Positions 7,847 to 14,480 of a stretch of 14,480 nt of DNA are shown here, piece after piece. Positions within the stretch are counted from its first letter, which is position 1; the number at the start of each line of letters is the position of its first letter. The translations under genes and the position numbers were made by a program. The DNA lies in contig JAPTWR010000163.1 in the NCBI GenBank assembly GCA_028065135.1, positions 3,475 through 17,954 on the forward strand, written 5' to 3'. The notes under the pieces are model-generated. The model saw only the letters and a list, made by a program, of their open reading frames with translations. It did not search any database and had not been told where the DNA came from. The stretch is from Acidithiobacillus sp. (GTDB lineage Bacteria > Pseudomonadota > Gammaproteobacteria > Acidithiobacillales > Acidithiobacillaceae).

Positions 7847-9101
7847 TCTTGTCCACCGCTGTCCCACTGCTGAAGCGGAACATCTTCATCACCGCGGTAC
7901 TGTCCAATTGTTCGCCGTTGAGAGCCATCGCCAGCAGTTCACCCCCTAGCACCTGGGGAGCGATAATCATGTCCGGTTGCACCCGGCGTACCCGGCCCAG
8001 ATTTTTACTGTCATTGACGGCGGCTACTGTTTTGGCTGACCCCTCTATTTCTTTGACAGCCAGCACGACAAAGGCGTTTTCCGAATCATCCGCGCGCAGG
8101 GCGAGCACGGCCGCGGCTTGCGCGGCCCCGGCACTACGCAGCACATCCGTATCGCTGGAGTCGCCGATGATCAAATCTTCTGGCTGATAGATGGAGTCAT
8201 CAGGCTGGTGGCCCATAATCACTACTACGGGCAGATTGCGGCCCCTGAGTTCGCGGTAGCTGTTGCGCGCCAGCGGGGTGTCCCCGGCGATAATGTAGTG
8301 GTCTTTACGGATCATGCGGCGTTTTTCTCCTCGCAGGGCCGATTGCAGGCGGTTGTTCACTGCCGGAACGATAATGGCTGAAAGCGAAGTGGCAAATACC
8401 GTTATTCCCAGCACAATCAAAGATACCACAAAAAGTCGCGATTCGTTGCTGACCGGCAGGATGTCTCCATAGCCCACGGTGGCCATGGTGACTACCGAAA
8501 AGTAGAGCGCCGTAGAAAGGCTGTGAATTTGCGGTTTGAATCCGTCCCCCAGAATATATGCGCCAAAGACGCCGTAACTCACGACCATGATGGCACCGAC
8601 TAACGCAAACAATGTACCGGTTGCCAGGCTGCTGCGATCGAAACGGCCGCGAAACACCCACAGAAAAAGCACCAGGGCGGCATTGTAATAAAGCAGCACG
8701 GAGATCTGATAAGGGTGTCGATAAATCCCGAAGGCAAGGACGGCCATCGCCATAATCAGGACAAGGGCCCAGGCAAAACGGGAGCGGAAGAGCAGACCCA
8801 GGGACATGATGAGCAAGATGACGCCTGCAGCGCCCTGTGGAATACCGCGAAAGGCATCGAGCACAAAGCTGTGGGAGACAGCTGCCAGACTGCCGACGTA
8901 GCTCAGGCCCAGCAGATGCTCCAGTGCTGGGAGGATGTTGAATATCCCGAGAAGACCTACCGCCGCTGCGATGGGGAAATGTGGATACCAGTCCTCCAGG
9001 TGGAGGAGGTTCGCCCAGTGTTGCACGTGCACGCGCCAGCGAACACGCCAGTCTGGCCGCAACGCATGCCAAGGGTGACGTTCACTGAACTTTTTGGGCA
9101 C
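7839..9101 (-). CDS. kch: Kch-type potassium channel with cytoplasmic RCK domain
   Basis: An inner-membrane K+ channel subunit of 420 aa, close in length and order of motifs to E. coli Kch. Several hydrophobic segments (roughly 44-64, 91-120, 133-150, 160-185 and 222-247) surround the pore helix and selectivity filter TMATVGYGDILPVS (TVGYGD at 208-213). The C-terminal RCK/TrkA-N Rossmann domain starts at RKDHYIIAGDTPLA (265-278); its glycine motif is degenerate, as in E. coli Kch. KTVAAVNDSKNLGRVRRVQPDMII and the ALNGEQLDS stretch also resemble Kch. No regular arginine-rich S4 voltage sensor is evident. The start is GTG 9101, with GGAG 6 nt upstream (9111-9108). It is probably the last gene of panD-engB-kch, 65 bp after engB. 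Confidence 0.92.
   Translation of the reverse strand: MPKKFSERHPWHALRPDWRVRWRVHVQHWANLLHLEDWYPHFPIAAAVGLLGIFNILPALEHLLGLSYVGSLAAVSHSFVLDAFRGIPQGAAGVILLIMSLGLLFRSRFAWALVLIMAMAVLAFGIYRHPYQISVLLYYNAALVLFLWVFRGRFDRSSLATGTLFALVGAIMVVSYGVFGAYILGDGFKPQIHSLSTALYFSVVTMATVGYGDILPVSNESRLFVVSLIVLGITVFATSLSAIIVPAVNNRLQSALRGEKRRMIRKDHYIIAGDTPLARNSYRELRGRNLPVVVIMGHQPDDSIYQPEDLIIGDSSDTDVLRSAGAAQAAAVLALRADDSENAFVVLAVKEIEGSAKTVAAVNDSKNLGRVRRVQPDMIIAPQVLGGELLAMALNGEQLDSTAVMKMFRFSSGTAVDKKI
8313..8332 (-). promoter_or_regulatory. Internal ribosome binding site and start for a free RCK domain
   Basis: Inside kch, GAGGAG (8332-8327) precedes the in-frame ATG of Met263 (8315-8313) by 11 nt. Translation from here would give a soluble protein of about 158 aa consisting of the RCK domain. 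E. coli Kch has a methionine at the equivalent place (just before RKDH), from which a separate cytoplasmic domain is reported to be made. Confidence 0.45.
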
Positions 9102-9140
9102 GCTTCACTCCAAAGCCGTGGGTAACCTATTGGTTGTCTG

Positions 9141-9168
9141 GATCCGGTCTATCCTCCCTGGCCGGATC
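9141..9168. repeat. Inverted repeat between engB and kch
   Basis: GATCCGG (9141-9147) and CCGGATC (9162-9168) form a perfect 7-bp stem with a 14-nt loop, starting at the engB stop codon. On the minus strand no U-run follows, so it is not a standard terminator. It may be an mRNA processing or stability element between the two genes. Confidence 0.35.
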
Positions 9169-9853
9169 ATGAGTCCTCCCCTCCCTTTGAGGGCTCGCTA
9201 TTGGCCCCGGCATCCGCCGGGGGCTTTTTTTCTGCTTCTGGCGTGAGCCAAGTCGCTATACGCTCATGCAACTCATCTATACCAAGCCCTGACTGGGCAG
9301 AGAAAAGCTGCATGGCGACCCCCCGCAATTCTGGAATCCGCCGCAGGCGGGCCATTTCTTGAATGGCCGCGCCGCGGCTGAGTTTGTCGGCTTTGTTCAA
9401 CAAGACATGCACTGGTCTTCCGCAGCCCGCCGCGAAGGCAATGAGATCAGCATCATGAGGGCCGTAGGGGTGGCGGATGTCCATCACCAGGATCAATCCG
9501 CGCAGGCTGCCGCGCCGCCGCAGATATTGTTCCAGCAGCGGTCCCCAAGAGCGCCGTAGCGCCTCGGGTACCTTGGCATACCCATAGCCAGGCAGGTCCA
9601 CGAGGCGCTGACCGGGATCAAGGTCGAAAATATTGAGGGCCTGGGTCCGGCCCGGCGTGCGACTGACCCGCGCCAGTGCCCGTCGTTCGGTCAGCATATT
9701 GAGGGTGGATGACTTGCCGACGTTGGAGCGACCGGCAAAAGCCACTTCGACGCCGTCATCGGCGGGTAGCTGTTCCGCTTGGGTCACACTCAGGCGATAG
9801 GCGGCCCGCCGTAGTGGCGCGAAACGAAAGGGATTGGGGTTAGTATGGTCCAT
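9167..9853 (-). CDS. engB: Ribosome-biogenesis GTPase YsxC/EngB (YihA)
   Basis: Essential GTPase for late 50S ribosomal subunit assembly. The G motifs are complete and in order: G1 GRSNVGKSS (41-49), a G2 region around SRTPGRTQALN, G3 DLPGYG (86-91) and G4 NKAD (153-156), with SAQSGLG as G5. The protein is 228 aa, with a Lys/Pro/Ala-rich C-terminal tail that is typically variable. I chose ATG 9853 because the family N-terminus (F-x-x-S/A, then a span to the G1 motif) starts just after it. It lacks a clear Shine-Dalgarno. A longer form from TTG 9934 (255 aa) has AAGGGAG 4 nt upstream and would begin 29 nt after the panD stop. The gene lies between panD and kch on the minus strand. Confidence 0.93.
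   Translation of the reverse strand: MDHTNPNPFRFAPLRRAAYRLSVTQAEQLPADDGVEVAFAGRSNVGKSSTLNMLTERRALARVSRTPGRTQALNIFDLDPGQRLVDLPGYGYAKVPEALRRSWGPLLEQYLRRRGSLRGLILVMDIRHPYGPHDADLIAFAAGCGRPVHVLLNKADKLSRGAAIQEMARLRRIPELRGVAMQLFSAQSGLGIDELHERIATWLTPEAEKKPPADAGANSEPSKGGEDS
9204..9231 (+). terminator. Intrinsic-terminator-like hairpin antisense to the engB 3' end
   Basis: On the plus strand GCCCCGGC (9204-9211) pairs with GCCGGGGGC (9216-9224) through 8 G-C pairs with one bulged G. The loop is ATCC, and seven consecutive T (9225-9231) follow directly. This is a textbook rho-independent shape, but no plus-strand gene ends here. On the minus strand it encodes the engB tail (KKPPADAGA). Confidence 0.4.
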
Positions 9854-9963
9854 GCGTAGAGCATAGTCGCCGCCTACCCCGTCTGGCAATGCGAAAGCAC
9901 AAAAGCTGCTCTGGTTGCCACCTTGCGAGTCCAAGGCACTCCCTTCAACAAGGGGTTCGTCGC

Positions 9964-10347
9964 TCAGGCGGGGGCGGGATCAATCTGCTGGCTGCGTCGG
10001 GTTATGCGATTGCGCTCATCCACATACACCAGTTGCGGCTGGAAACCGGCAACCTTCTCTTCCGCTACCTGCGCGTAGGCCGCAATGATGAGGATGTCCC
10101 CCAAGGCCACCCGGCGCGCCGCGGCGCCATTGACCGAAATGATCCCTGACCCGGCCGGGGCGCTGATCGCATAGGTACTGAAACGATCCCCATTATTCAC
10201 ATCGTAAATGTGTACTTGCTCATAGGGATGGATGCCTGCCGCAGCCAGCAGATCGCTGTCAATCGCGCAGGAACCCTCGTATTCCAGCTCGACGGCGGTG
10301 ACCCGCGCCCGATGCAGCTTGCCCTTCAACAAGGTCAACAAAATCAT
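9964..10347 (-). CDS. panD: Aspartate 1-decarboxylase proenzyme
   Basis: Converts L-aspartate to beta-alanine for pantothenate and coenzyme A synthesis. At 127 aa it has the usual length. The pyruvoyl self-processing site is clear: YEGSCAID, with cleavage expected between Gly25 and Ser26. Other conserved elements are [12 protein letters not shown] (catalytic Lys10), RFSTYAI (Arg and Tyr of the active site) and [11 protein letters not shown]. The ATG at 10347 is supported by GAGGG 6 nt upstream (10358-10354). The open frame continues far upstream but without homology. It is first in the minus-strand group with engB and kch, and divergent from the ATPase gene across about 240 bp. No PanZ/PanM maturation factor is in the window, consistent with autonomous cleavage. 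Confidence 0.96.
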   Translation of the reverse strand: MILLTLLKGKLHRARVTAVELEYEGSCAIDSDLLAAAGIHPYEQVHIYDVNNGDRFSTYAISAPAGSGIISVNGAAARRVALGDILIIAAYAQVAEEKVAGFQPQLVYVDERNRITRRSQQIDPAPA

Positions 10348-10368
10348 CGCGGACCCTCGTCCCAATGA

Positions 10369-10412
10369 TGGCGATTCGCCAGCCGGTTTACCCCCCAGGC
10401 GACAAACGCCAG
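10369..10412 (-). promoter_or_regulatory. Twin small stem-loops in the panD leader
   Basis: Just upstream of the panD ribosome binding site the minus strand has two copies of CTGGCG-N3/5-CGCC. One is TGGCG-AAT-CGCCA (10381-10369) and the other GGCG-TTTGT-CGCC (10410-10398). Both can form short hairpins, and each begins CTGGCG. They may be direct-repeat protein sites or leader RNA structure. Confidence 0.3.
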
Positions 10413-10476
10413 GAGAACAGGCCTCCCCGCCCCGATCACCATTTCTCCCCAGAGGCTTAACATAACGCCATGCTCC

Positions 10477-10490
10477 CAATGCAATGCAAT
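10477..10490. repeat. Short CAATG tandem repeat
   Basis: CAATG occurs in near-triplicate (CAATGCAATGCAAT) in the panD/ATPase divergent region. On the minus strand it supplies a TTGCAT hexamer that, with TATGTT 19 bp downstream, is a weak promoter candidate for panD. Confidence 0.35.
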
Positions 10491-10587
10491 CTGCGCAGTT
10501 TACTACCAGCATGGCCTGCGGGGGAATCTTCGTGGGTTTCCGGGTTCTATACTTGAGCGAATAGAAAAGATATCGGAATAGCGGAAT

Positions 10588-12879
10588 ATGCCGGAAAACA
10601 CCTGTAGTGGACTGAGTGGCGACGAGGCGCGGCAACTGCTTGCCCAATATGGCCCCAATGTAGTCACCGAAGAAAAACCCCAAAACTGGCTGCTTTTTCT
10701 CCACAAGTTTTGGGCACCTGTGCCCTGGATGCTGGAATGCACCTTAATCCTGGAAGCCATATTGGGTAAATGGCCAGAAGCCATCATCATCACATTGCTC
10801 CTCATTTTTAACGGCGTGCTCGGTTTCAGTCAGGAGCGCAAGGCACAGAGCGCACTGGTGTTGCTGAAAGAGCGCTTGCGGATTCAGGCCCGCGCCTGTC
10901 GCGACGGGCAATGGCAAAGCCTCTCGGCCGCCGATCTGGTGCCAGGCGACCTGGTTCATGTGCGGGTCGGCGACATCGTCCCCGCCGATCTGCATCTCAG
11001 CGATGGCAGTATACTGGTAGACCAATCCGCCCTGACGGGAGAATCCATGCCCGTGGAATGCGCCGCGGGCGACACCCTCTATTCCGCATCCGTCGTGCGT
11101 CGCGGTGAAGCGTCAGGCAAGGTCACGGCGACTGGTGCCAGGAGTTATTTCGGTAAAACCGCAGAGTTGGTGCGCGGCGCCGGCGCCAAAAGTCACTTGG
11201 AAGAATTGGTTCTTTCCATTGTCCGCTATCTGGTAATAATGGACGTTGTTCTCGTCGCCGCGATCCTGATTTACGCAGCCGCCAAGCATGTCTCTCTTGC
11301 GGAAATACTTCCTTTTGCGCTCATCCTGCTGGTTGCTTCGGTGCCGGTGGCGCTGCCTGCCACCTTCACCCTGGCCACCGCCATCGCCTCCCTGCATCTG
11401 GTACACCGTGGGGTGTTGGTCACCCGTCTGGCCGCTGTGGAAGACGCCGCCGCCATGAGTGATCTCTGCAGTGACAAAACCGGCACGCTCACTCAGAACC
11501 GTCTCAGCCTCAGTCAGATCAAGACCTGGCCTGGCGTAGAAGAGACGCAACTGCTCGGTATGGCTGCCATGGCCAGTGACAGCGCCACCCAGGATCCCAT
11601 TGATCTCGCTATTCTCCGGAAGTCGGCAGCCCGAATCGCAACGCTGCCTGATCGCCAGCAATTTGTGCCCTTTGATCCGGCCACCAAGCGTTCGGAGGGG
11701 GTTTTCATGCGGGACGAGGCAGCATGGCGCGCACTCAAAGGCGCGCCCCAGATCATTGCCAAACTCTGTAACCATACGGGCTGGGAACAAGCGACAACGG
11801 ACCTCGCCGCCAGCGGCGCACGGGTGCTCGCCGTGGCGGCCGGCCCGGATGGTCAACCGCGCTTTCTCGGTCTGCTCGCGCTCGCGGACCCCATCCGCCC
11901 GGATGCTGCCGAAGTCGTCCAGCATTTGCAGGCGCTTGGCGTGCGGGTACGCATGGTCACCGGCGACAGTTTGCAGACGGCAAGAAATGTCGCCATATCG
12001 TTGGCCATCACGGGTAGCGTGTGTGACCGCAACGTCTTGGCTGAGGACTGCGCGGTCTACGCCGGTGTCTTTCCCGCCGACAAATTTCATCTGGTGCAAG
12101 CTTTACAGAAAAAAGGCCGGATCGTCGGTATGACGGGCGATGGGGTCAACGATGCCCCCGCGCTCAAGCAGGCGGAAATGGGGGTGGCCGTAGAAAGCGC
12201 CAGCGATGTGGCCAAGGCAGCGGCCAGCCTCGTGCTCACCACGCCCGGTCTGCAGGGGGTGCTGGATGCGGTGATCACCGGCCGACGGGTCTATCAGCGC
12301 ATGCTTACCTATACCCTCAACAAAATTATCAAAGTTTTTCAGGTCGCCCTGTTCCTGAGTCTGGGCTTCTTGATTTTCCATAGTTTTGTGGTCACACCGC
12401 TGCTGGTTCTTGTGCTGCTCTTTGCCAACGATTTCGTGACCATGTCACTGGCGGAAGACAATGTGCGCCCATCGCCCAAACCGGACCGCTGGGCCATAGA
12501 TACCCTGGTGTTTTCCGCGCTGCTTGTTGCCCTCGCCTGGCTGATTTATATCTTCGCCGTGTATGGCGTGGGCCGGTTTTTGGGCCTGCCACTGGCGTCC
12601 GTGCAGACCATGGATTTCCTCGGCCTGGTGTTTTCCGGGCTCGCCAATGTTTTTTTGGTGCGGGAGCGAGGTCATCTCTGGGGATCGGTCCCCGGCCGAT
12701 TATTGCTCTGGGCAAGTCTGATGGACATATTGGTAGTAAGCGGTCTGGCGCTTATGGGCTGGCTGATGGCGCCTCTACCGATAGTGATTATCGCCGGTCT
12801 GCTCCTGGCGACGGTGTTCTACACCTTGATTCTCGACCAGATCAAGGTGCCGTTGTTGCGGAAATTAACCAGTGCTTAA
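10588..12879 (+). CDS. P-type proton-efflux ATPase (P3A family, plasma-membrane H+-ATPase type)
   Basis: A 763-aa ion pump of the inner membrane that uses ATP through a phospho-aspartate. The actuator motif TGES is at 150-153, the M4 ion-path motif PVALP at 253-257, the phosphorylation site SDKTGTLTQ has D296, KGAPQ is the nucleotide-binding site, and TGDGVNDAP is at 516-524. The M6 segment reads [11 protein letters not shown]; its Asp615 aligns with the proton acceptor Asp684 of plant AHA2, which points to H+ rather than Ca2+ or K+ transport. There is no N-terminal metal-binding domain, and the protein ends soon after the last membrane helix, so the long autoinhibitory tail of plant and fungal pumps is missing. 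An in-frame stop lies just upstream of the ATG; only a weak GGAA ribosome site and a possible TATACT -10 (10548-10553) precede it. Extruding protons fits an acidophile. Confidence 0.92.
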   Translation: MPENTCSGLSGDEARQLLAQYGPNVVTEEKPQNWLLFLHKFWAPVPWMLECTLILEAILGKWPEAIIITLLLIFNGVLGFSQERKAQSALVLLKERLRIQARACRDGQWQSLSAADLVPGDLVHVRVGDIVPADLHLSDGSILVDQSALTGESMPVECAAGDTLYSASVVRRGEASGKVTATGARSYFGKTAELVRGAGAKSHLEELVLSIVRYLVIMDVVLVAAILIYAAAKHVSLAEILPFALILLVASVPVALPATFTLATAIASLHLVHRGVLVTRLAAVEDAAAMSDLCSDKTGTLTQNRLSLSQIKTWPGVEETQLLGMAAMASDSATQDPIDLAILRKSAARIATLPDRQQFVPFDPATKRSEGVFMRDEAAWRALKGAPQIIAKLCNHTGWEQATTDLAASGARVLAVAAGPDGQPRFLGLLALADPIRPDAAEVVQHLQALGVRVRMVTGDSLQTARNVAISLAITGSVCDRNVLAEDCAVYAGVFPADKFHLVQALQKKGRIVGMTGDGVNDAPALKQAEMGVAVESASDVAKAAASLVLTTPGLQGVLDAVITGRRVYQRMLTYTLNKIIKVFQVALFLSLGFLIFHSFVVTPLLVLVLLFANDFVTMSLAEDNVRPSPKPDRWAIDTLVFSALLVALAWLIYIFAVYGVGRFLGLPLASVQTMDFLGLVFSGLANVFLVRERGHLWGSVPGRLLLWASLMDILVVSGLALMGWLMAPLPIVIIAGLLLATVFYTLILDQIKVPLLRKLTSA

Positions 12880-12939
12880 TTGACGGGGAATGCGGATGTC
12901 CGGAGGGCGGTAAAGACCATTCAGCCAAGGCGCTGCCAA

Positions 12940-12948
12940 TGCTAATAT
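12940..12948 (+). promoter_or_regulatory. Possible extended -10 promoter of tyrS
   Basis: TGC followed by TAATAT (12943-12948) resembles an extended -10, with no good -35. Transcription would begin near 12955, leaving a leader of about 31 nt to ATG 12986. No T-box or other attenuator structure is visible in the 106-bp gap after the ATPase gene. Confidence 0.25.
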
Positions 12949-12985
12949 GCTGCCTTATCACAAAACATTGGCCCAGGTTATGACA

Positions 12986-14206
12986 ATGAAGCATCAGGAC
13001 GCACACGAACAAATTGCGCTCGGCACTGTCGACATACTGCCCGAAGGCGAGATGCTACAGCGGCTCGCGGTGGCACAGCGCGATAATAAACCGCTGCGGA
13101 TCAAGCTGGGTATGGATCCCACGGCTCCAGACCTGCATCTGGGGCATACGGTGCTGCTCCACAAAGCCCGCCAGTTTCAGGATCTCGGCCATCGGCTGCT
13201 GTTCGTCATCGGCGACTTTACCGCGATGATCGGTGATCCCACGGGCAAGAGCGTTACCCGCAAAGCACTCAGTCGCGAAGAAGTCGTGGCCAATGCCACG
13301 ACCTATCAGCGCCAGGTGTTCAAGATACTGGATCCCGAACGCACCGAAGTGATGTTTAATTCGGCGTGGCTGGGCGCGCTCCGCCCCGACGAACTGATCC
13401 AGATCGCCGCGCGTTACACCGTTGCCCGCATGCTGGAACGTGATGATTTCAGCAAGCGTTACAATGCCAATCAGCCCATCGCCATTCACGAGTTTCTCTA
13501 TCCTTTGCTCCAAGGTTATGACTCTGTCGCCATCAAAGCGGACGTGGAACTGGGTGGCACCGACCAGCGCTTTAATCTGCTGGTAGGCCGGGAATTACAG
13601 CGTGAGTACGCTCAGAAACCTCAGTTAGTGCTTACCATGCCGATCCTCGAAGGTTTGGACGGCGTGCAGAAAATGTCCAAATCGCTGGGTAACTTCATCG
13701 CGGTCGAAGACCCGCCCGCAGAAATGTTTGGCAAGATCATGTCGATTTCAGACACTTTGATGTGGCGCTATTATGCGCTGCTCTCCCGCGTGCCCGCGGC
13801 AGAGCAAATGCGCCTGCAGGATACAGCAGCCAGTGGAGCGGGTAATCCGCGTGACATCAAGCTCGCTCTGGCCGGTGAACTGGTGGCTCGTTTTCACGAT
13901 GCAGCGGCTGCCCGGGAGGCTCATGCCGCCTTCCTGGCCCGCTTCCAGCGCCACGAGACCCCCGACGATCTGCCCCTGCAAACACTTTCCTTGCCGACAG
14001 CGCCACGCCTCAGTCAGGTGCTCGTACAGACACAGTTGGCGGTCAGCACCAGTGAGGCCATGCGTAAAATCAAAGAGGGCGCGGTGCGCCTGGATGGTGA
14101 GCGGGTCGTTGACCCGGCCAGCACTTTGGCATTGGGAGCGGAGTATTTATTGCAGTTTGGTAAACGCCACTTCGCTCGTGTGGCTCTGCGCAAGGCCGAT
14201 TCCTGA
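12986..14206 (+). CDS. tyrS: Tyrosyl-tRNA synthetase, TyrZ-type
   Basis: Class I aminoacyl-tRNA synthetase that charges tRNA-Tyr. The signature HLGH (HIGH box) is at 51-54, in [20 protein letters not shown], and KMSKS at 229-233. [16 protein letters not shown] is part of the tyrosine and ATP pocket. The last 60 or so residues form an S4 RNA-binding domain ([19 protein letters not shown]). The pattern matches the TyrZ/TyrRS2 branch rather than the E. coli type. I chose ATG 12986 (406 aa) because CCAGG lies 8 nt upstream. ATG 12980 and 12947 are in frame, but the latter overlaps the predicted -10. It stands alone, directly upstream of the rRNA operon, with no clear terminator between them. From memory, a TyrZ-type enzyme has been described in Thiobacillus ferrooxidans. 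Confidence 0.95.
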   Translation: MKHQDAHEQIALGTVDILPEGEMLQRLAVAQRDNKPLRIKLGMDPTAPDLHLGHTVLLHKARQFQDLGHRLLFVIGDFTAMIGDPTGKSVTRKALSREEVVANATTYQRQVFKILDPERTEVMFNSAWLGALRPDELIQIAARYTVARMLERDDFSKRYNANQPIAIHEFLYPLLQGYDSVAIKADVELGGTDQRFNLLVGRELQREYAQKPQLVLTMPILEGLDGVQKMSKSLGNFIAVEDPPAEMFGKIMSISDTLMWRYYALLSRVPAAEQMRLQDTAASGAGNPRDIKLALAGELVARFHDAAAAREAHAAFLARFQRHETPDDLPLQTLSLPTAPRLSQVLVQTQLAVSTSEAMRKIKEGAVRLDGERVVDPASTLALGAEYLLQFGKRHFARVALRKADS

Positions 14207-14276
14207 ACCATGTGATGATCGGGTAAGCAAAAAATCGCAGATGTGTGGAACGGTATCGGAAACGTGAAATTGCTTG

Positions 14277-14304
14277 TTGACAGCCTTCGAGAGCCCCGTA
14301 TAAT
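14277..14304 (+). promoter_or_regulatory. rRNA operon promoter (consensus sigma70)
   Basis: TTGACA (14277-14282) and TATAAT (14299-14304) both match consensus perfectly, with a 16-bp spacer. Between the -10 and the likely start near 14312 is the GC-rich discriminator GCGCCC, typical of stable-RNA promoters under stringent (ppGpp) control. An A6 tract at 14229-14234 lies about 80 bp upstream of the start. Confidence 0.9.
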
Positions 14305-14334
14305 GCGCCCTCACGACGCGGCGTTGCTGCCGCA

Positions 14335-14385
14335 CCGGACTCCGGTCCGGATTGTTCTTTTCCAGCCGAGTGGAGATGTGTGGGG
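14335..14385 (+). promoter_or_regulatory. rrn leader antitermination region (boxB, boxA, boxC-like)
   Basis: The order matches E. coli rrn leaders. A strong hairpin CCGGAC-TCCG-GTCCGG (14335-14350) is boxB-like. TGTTCTTTT (14353-14361, 7 of 9 to E. coli boxA TGCTCTTTA) follows, and then TGTGTGGGG (14377-14385), which contains boxC TGTGTGGG. These sites recruit Nus factors to prevent premature Rho termination of rRNA. Confidence 0.6.
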
Positions 14386-14457
14386 TTTAGGCCCAAGGGT
14401 ATTATGAGCGCATAAATGTGTTGATAATTGCCCTGATTGGTATTGTTTTAAGAAGGA

Positions 14458-14480
14458 TTGAACGAGAGAGTTTGATCCTG
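14458..14480 (+). rRNA. rrs: 16S ribosomal RNA, 5' end (runs off right edge)
   Basis: The last bases contain the universal 16S start AGAGTTTGATCCTG (14467-14480), the site used by the bacterial 8F/27F primer, preceded by TTGAACGAG. The mature 5' end is placed by comparison with E. coli and could be off by several bases. It is preceded by a leader of about 145 nt from the rrn promoter. Confidence 0.92.

Noticed and set aside
11113..12099. A 328-codon minus-strand open frame opposite the P-type ATPase
   Set aside because: No family pattern or ribosome site; it lies wholly within a gene whose catalytic motifs are intact on the plus strand.
12893..12905. Possible terminator hairpin (CGGA-TG-TCCG) after the ATPase gene
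   Set aside because: A 2-nt loop cannot form and no T-run follows; I see no convincing terminator in this gap.
14421..14446. TTGATA and TATTGT in the rrn leader as a second rRNA promoter (P2)
   Set aside because: The spacer is only 14 bp. The nearby TATTAT at 14400-14405 also lacks a -35, as its partner would be the boxC bases.
1..14480. CRISPR arrays, insertion sequences, tRNA genes, toxin-antitoxin or defence genes
   Set aside because: Looked for on both strands; no spaced direct repeats, transposase motifs, tRNA cloverleaf or attachment-site pattern was seen. The window is essentially housekeeping.

Overview
The window reads as a gene-dense, moderately GC-rich chromosome of an acidophilic proteobacterium, most likely Acidithiobacillus of the ferrooxidans group. 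This identification is inference. It rests on a TyrZ-type tyrosyl-tRNA synthetase directly upstream of an rRNA operon, the Pseudomonas-like neighbourhood thrB / DUF2782 / polA / engB, and a P3A-type proton-pumping ATPase. Nothing looks like a mobile element, prophage, CRISPR array or tRNA gene.

Layout. At the left edge a J-domain (CbpA/DnaJ-like) gene runs off the window on the minus strand (1-273). It is divergent from uvrD, which is followed after 17 nt by a comEA-like helix-hairpin-helix secreted protein (389-2943, plus). Facing these is a tight minus-strand operon: a LOG/TIGR00730 Rossmann protein, a DUF2782 periplasmic protein and homoserine kinase thrB (5067 down to 3045). polA (5137-7836, plus) diverges from that operon. 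The shared promoter region carries a perfect 7-bp-arm palindrome over the overlapping -10 elements. polA converges, with only 2 nt between stop codons, on a minus-strand group panD - engB - kch (10347 down to 7839). Divergent from panD is a P-type H+-ATPase gene (10588-12879, plus), then tyrS (12986-14206, plus). Last comes a consensus rrn promoter with a boxB/boxA/boxC-like leader and the first bases of 16S rRNA at the right edge.

How the genes fit together. The window mixes DNA maintenance (uvrD, polA, comEA), amino-acid and cofactor synthesis (thrB, panD), ribosome biogenesis and translation (engB, tyrS, rrn), and ion and pH homeostasis (kch, P3A ATPase). In an acidophile, a K+ channel and a proton-efflux ATPase in the same neighbourhood make physiological sense, but direct cooperation is not shown.

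I found no plainly new multigene system. The observations most worth following are regulatory or architectural: the palindrome between the LOG gene and polA, a likely internal translation start releasing the soluble RCK domain of Kch, a strong intrinsic-terminator shape antisense to the 3' end of engB, twin stem-loops in the panD leader, and the rrn leader boxes. No gene-free stretch exceeds 300 bases. The longest gaps are 10348-10587 (panD/ATPase divergent region) and 14207-14457 (rrn promoter and leader).
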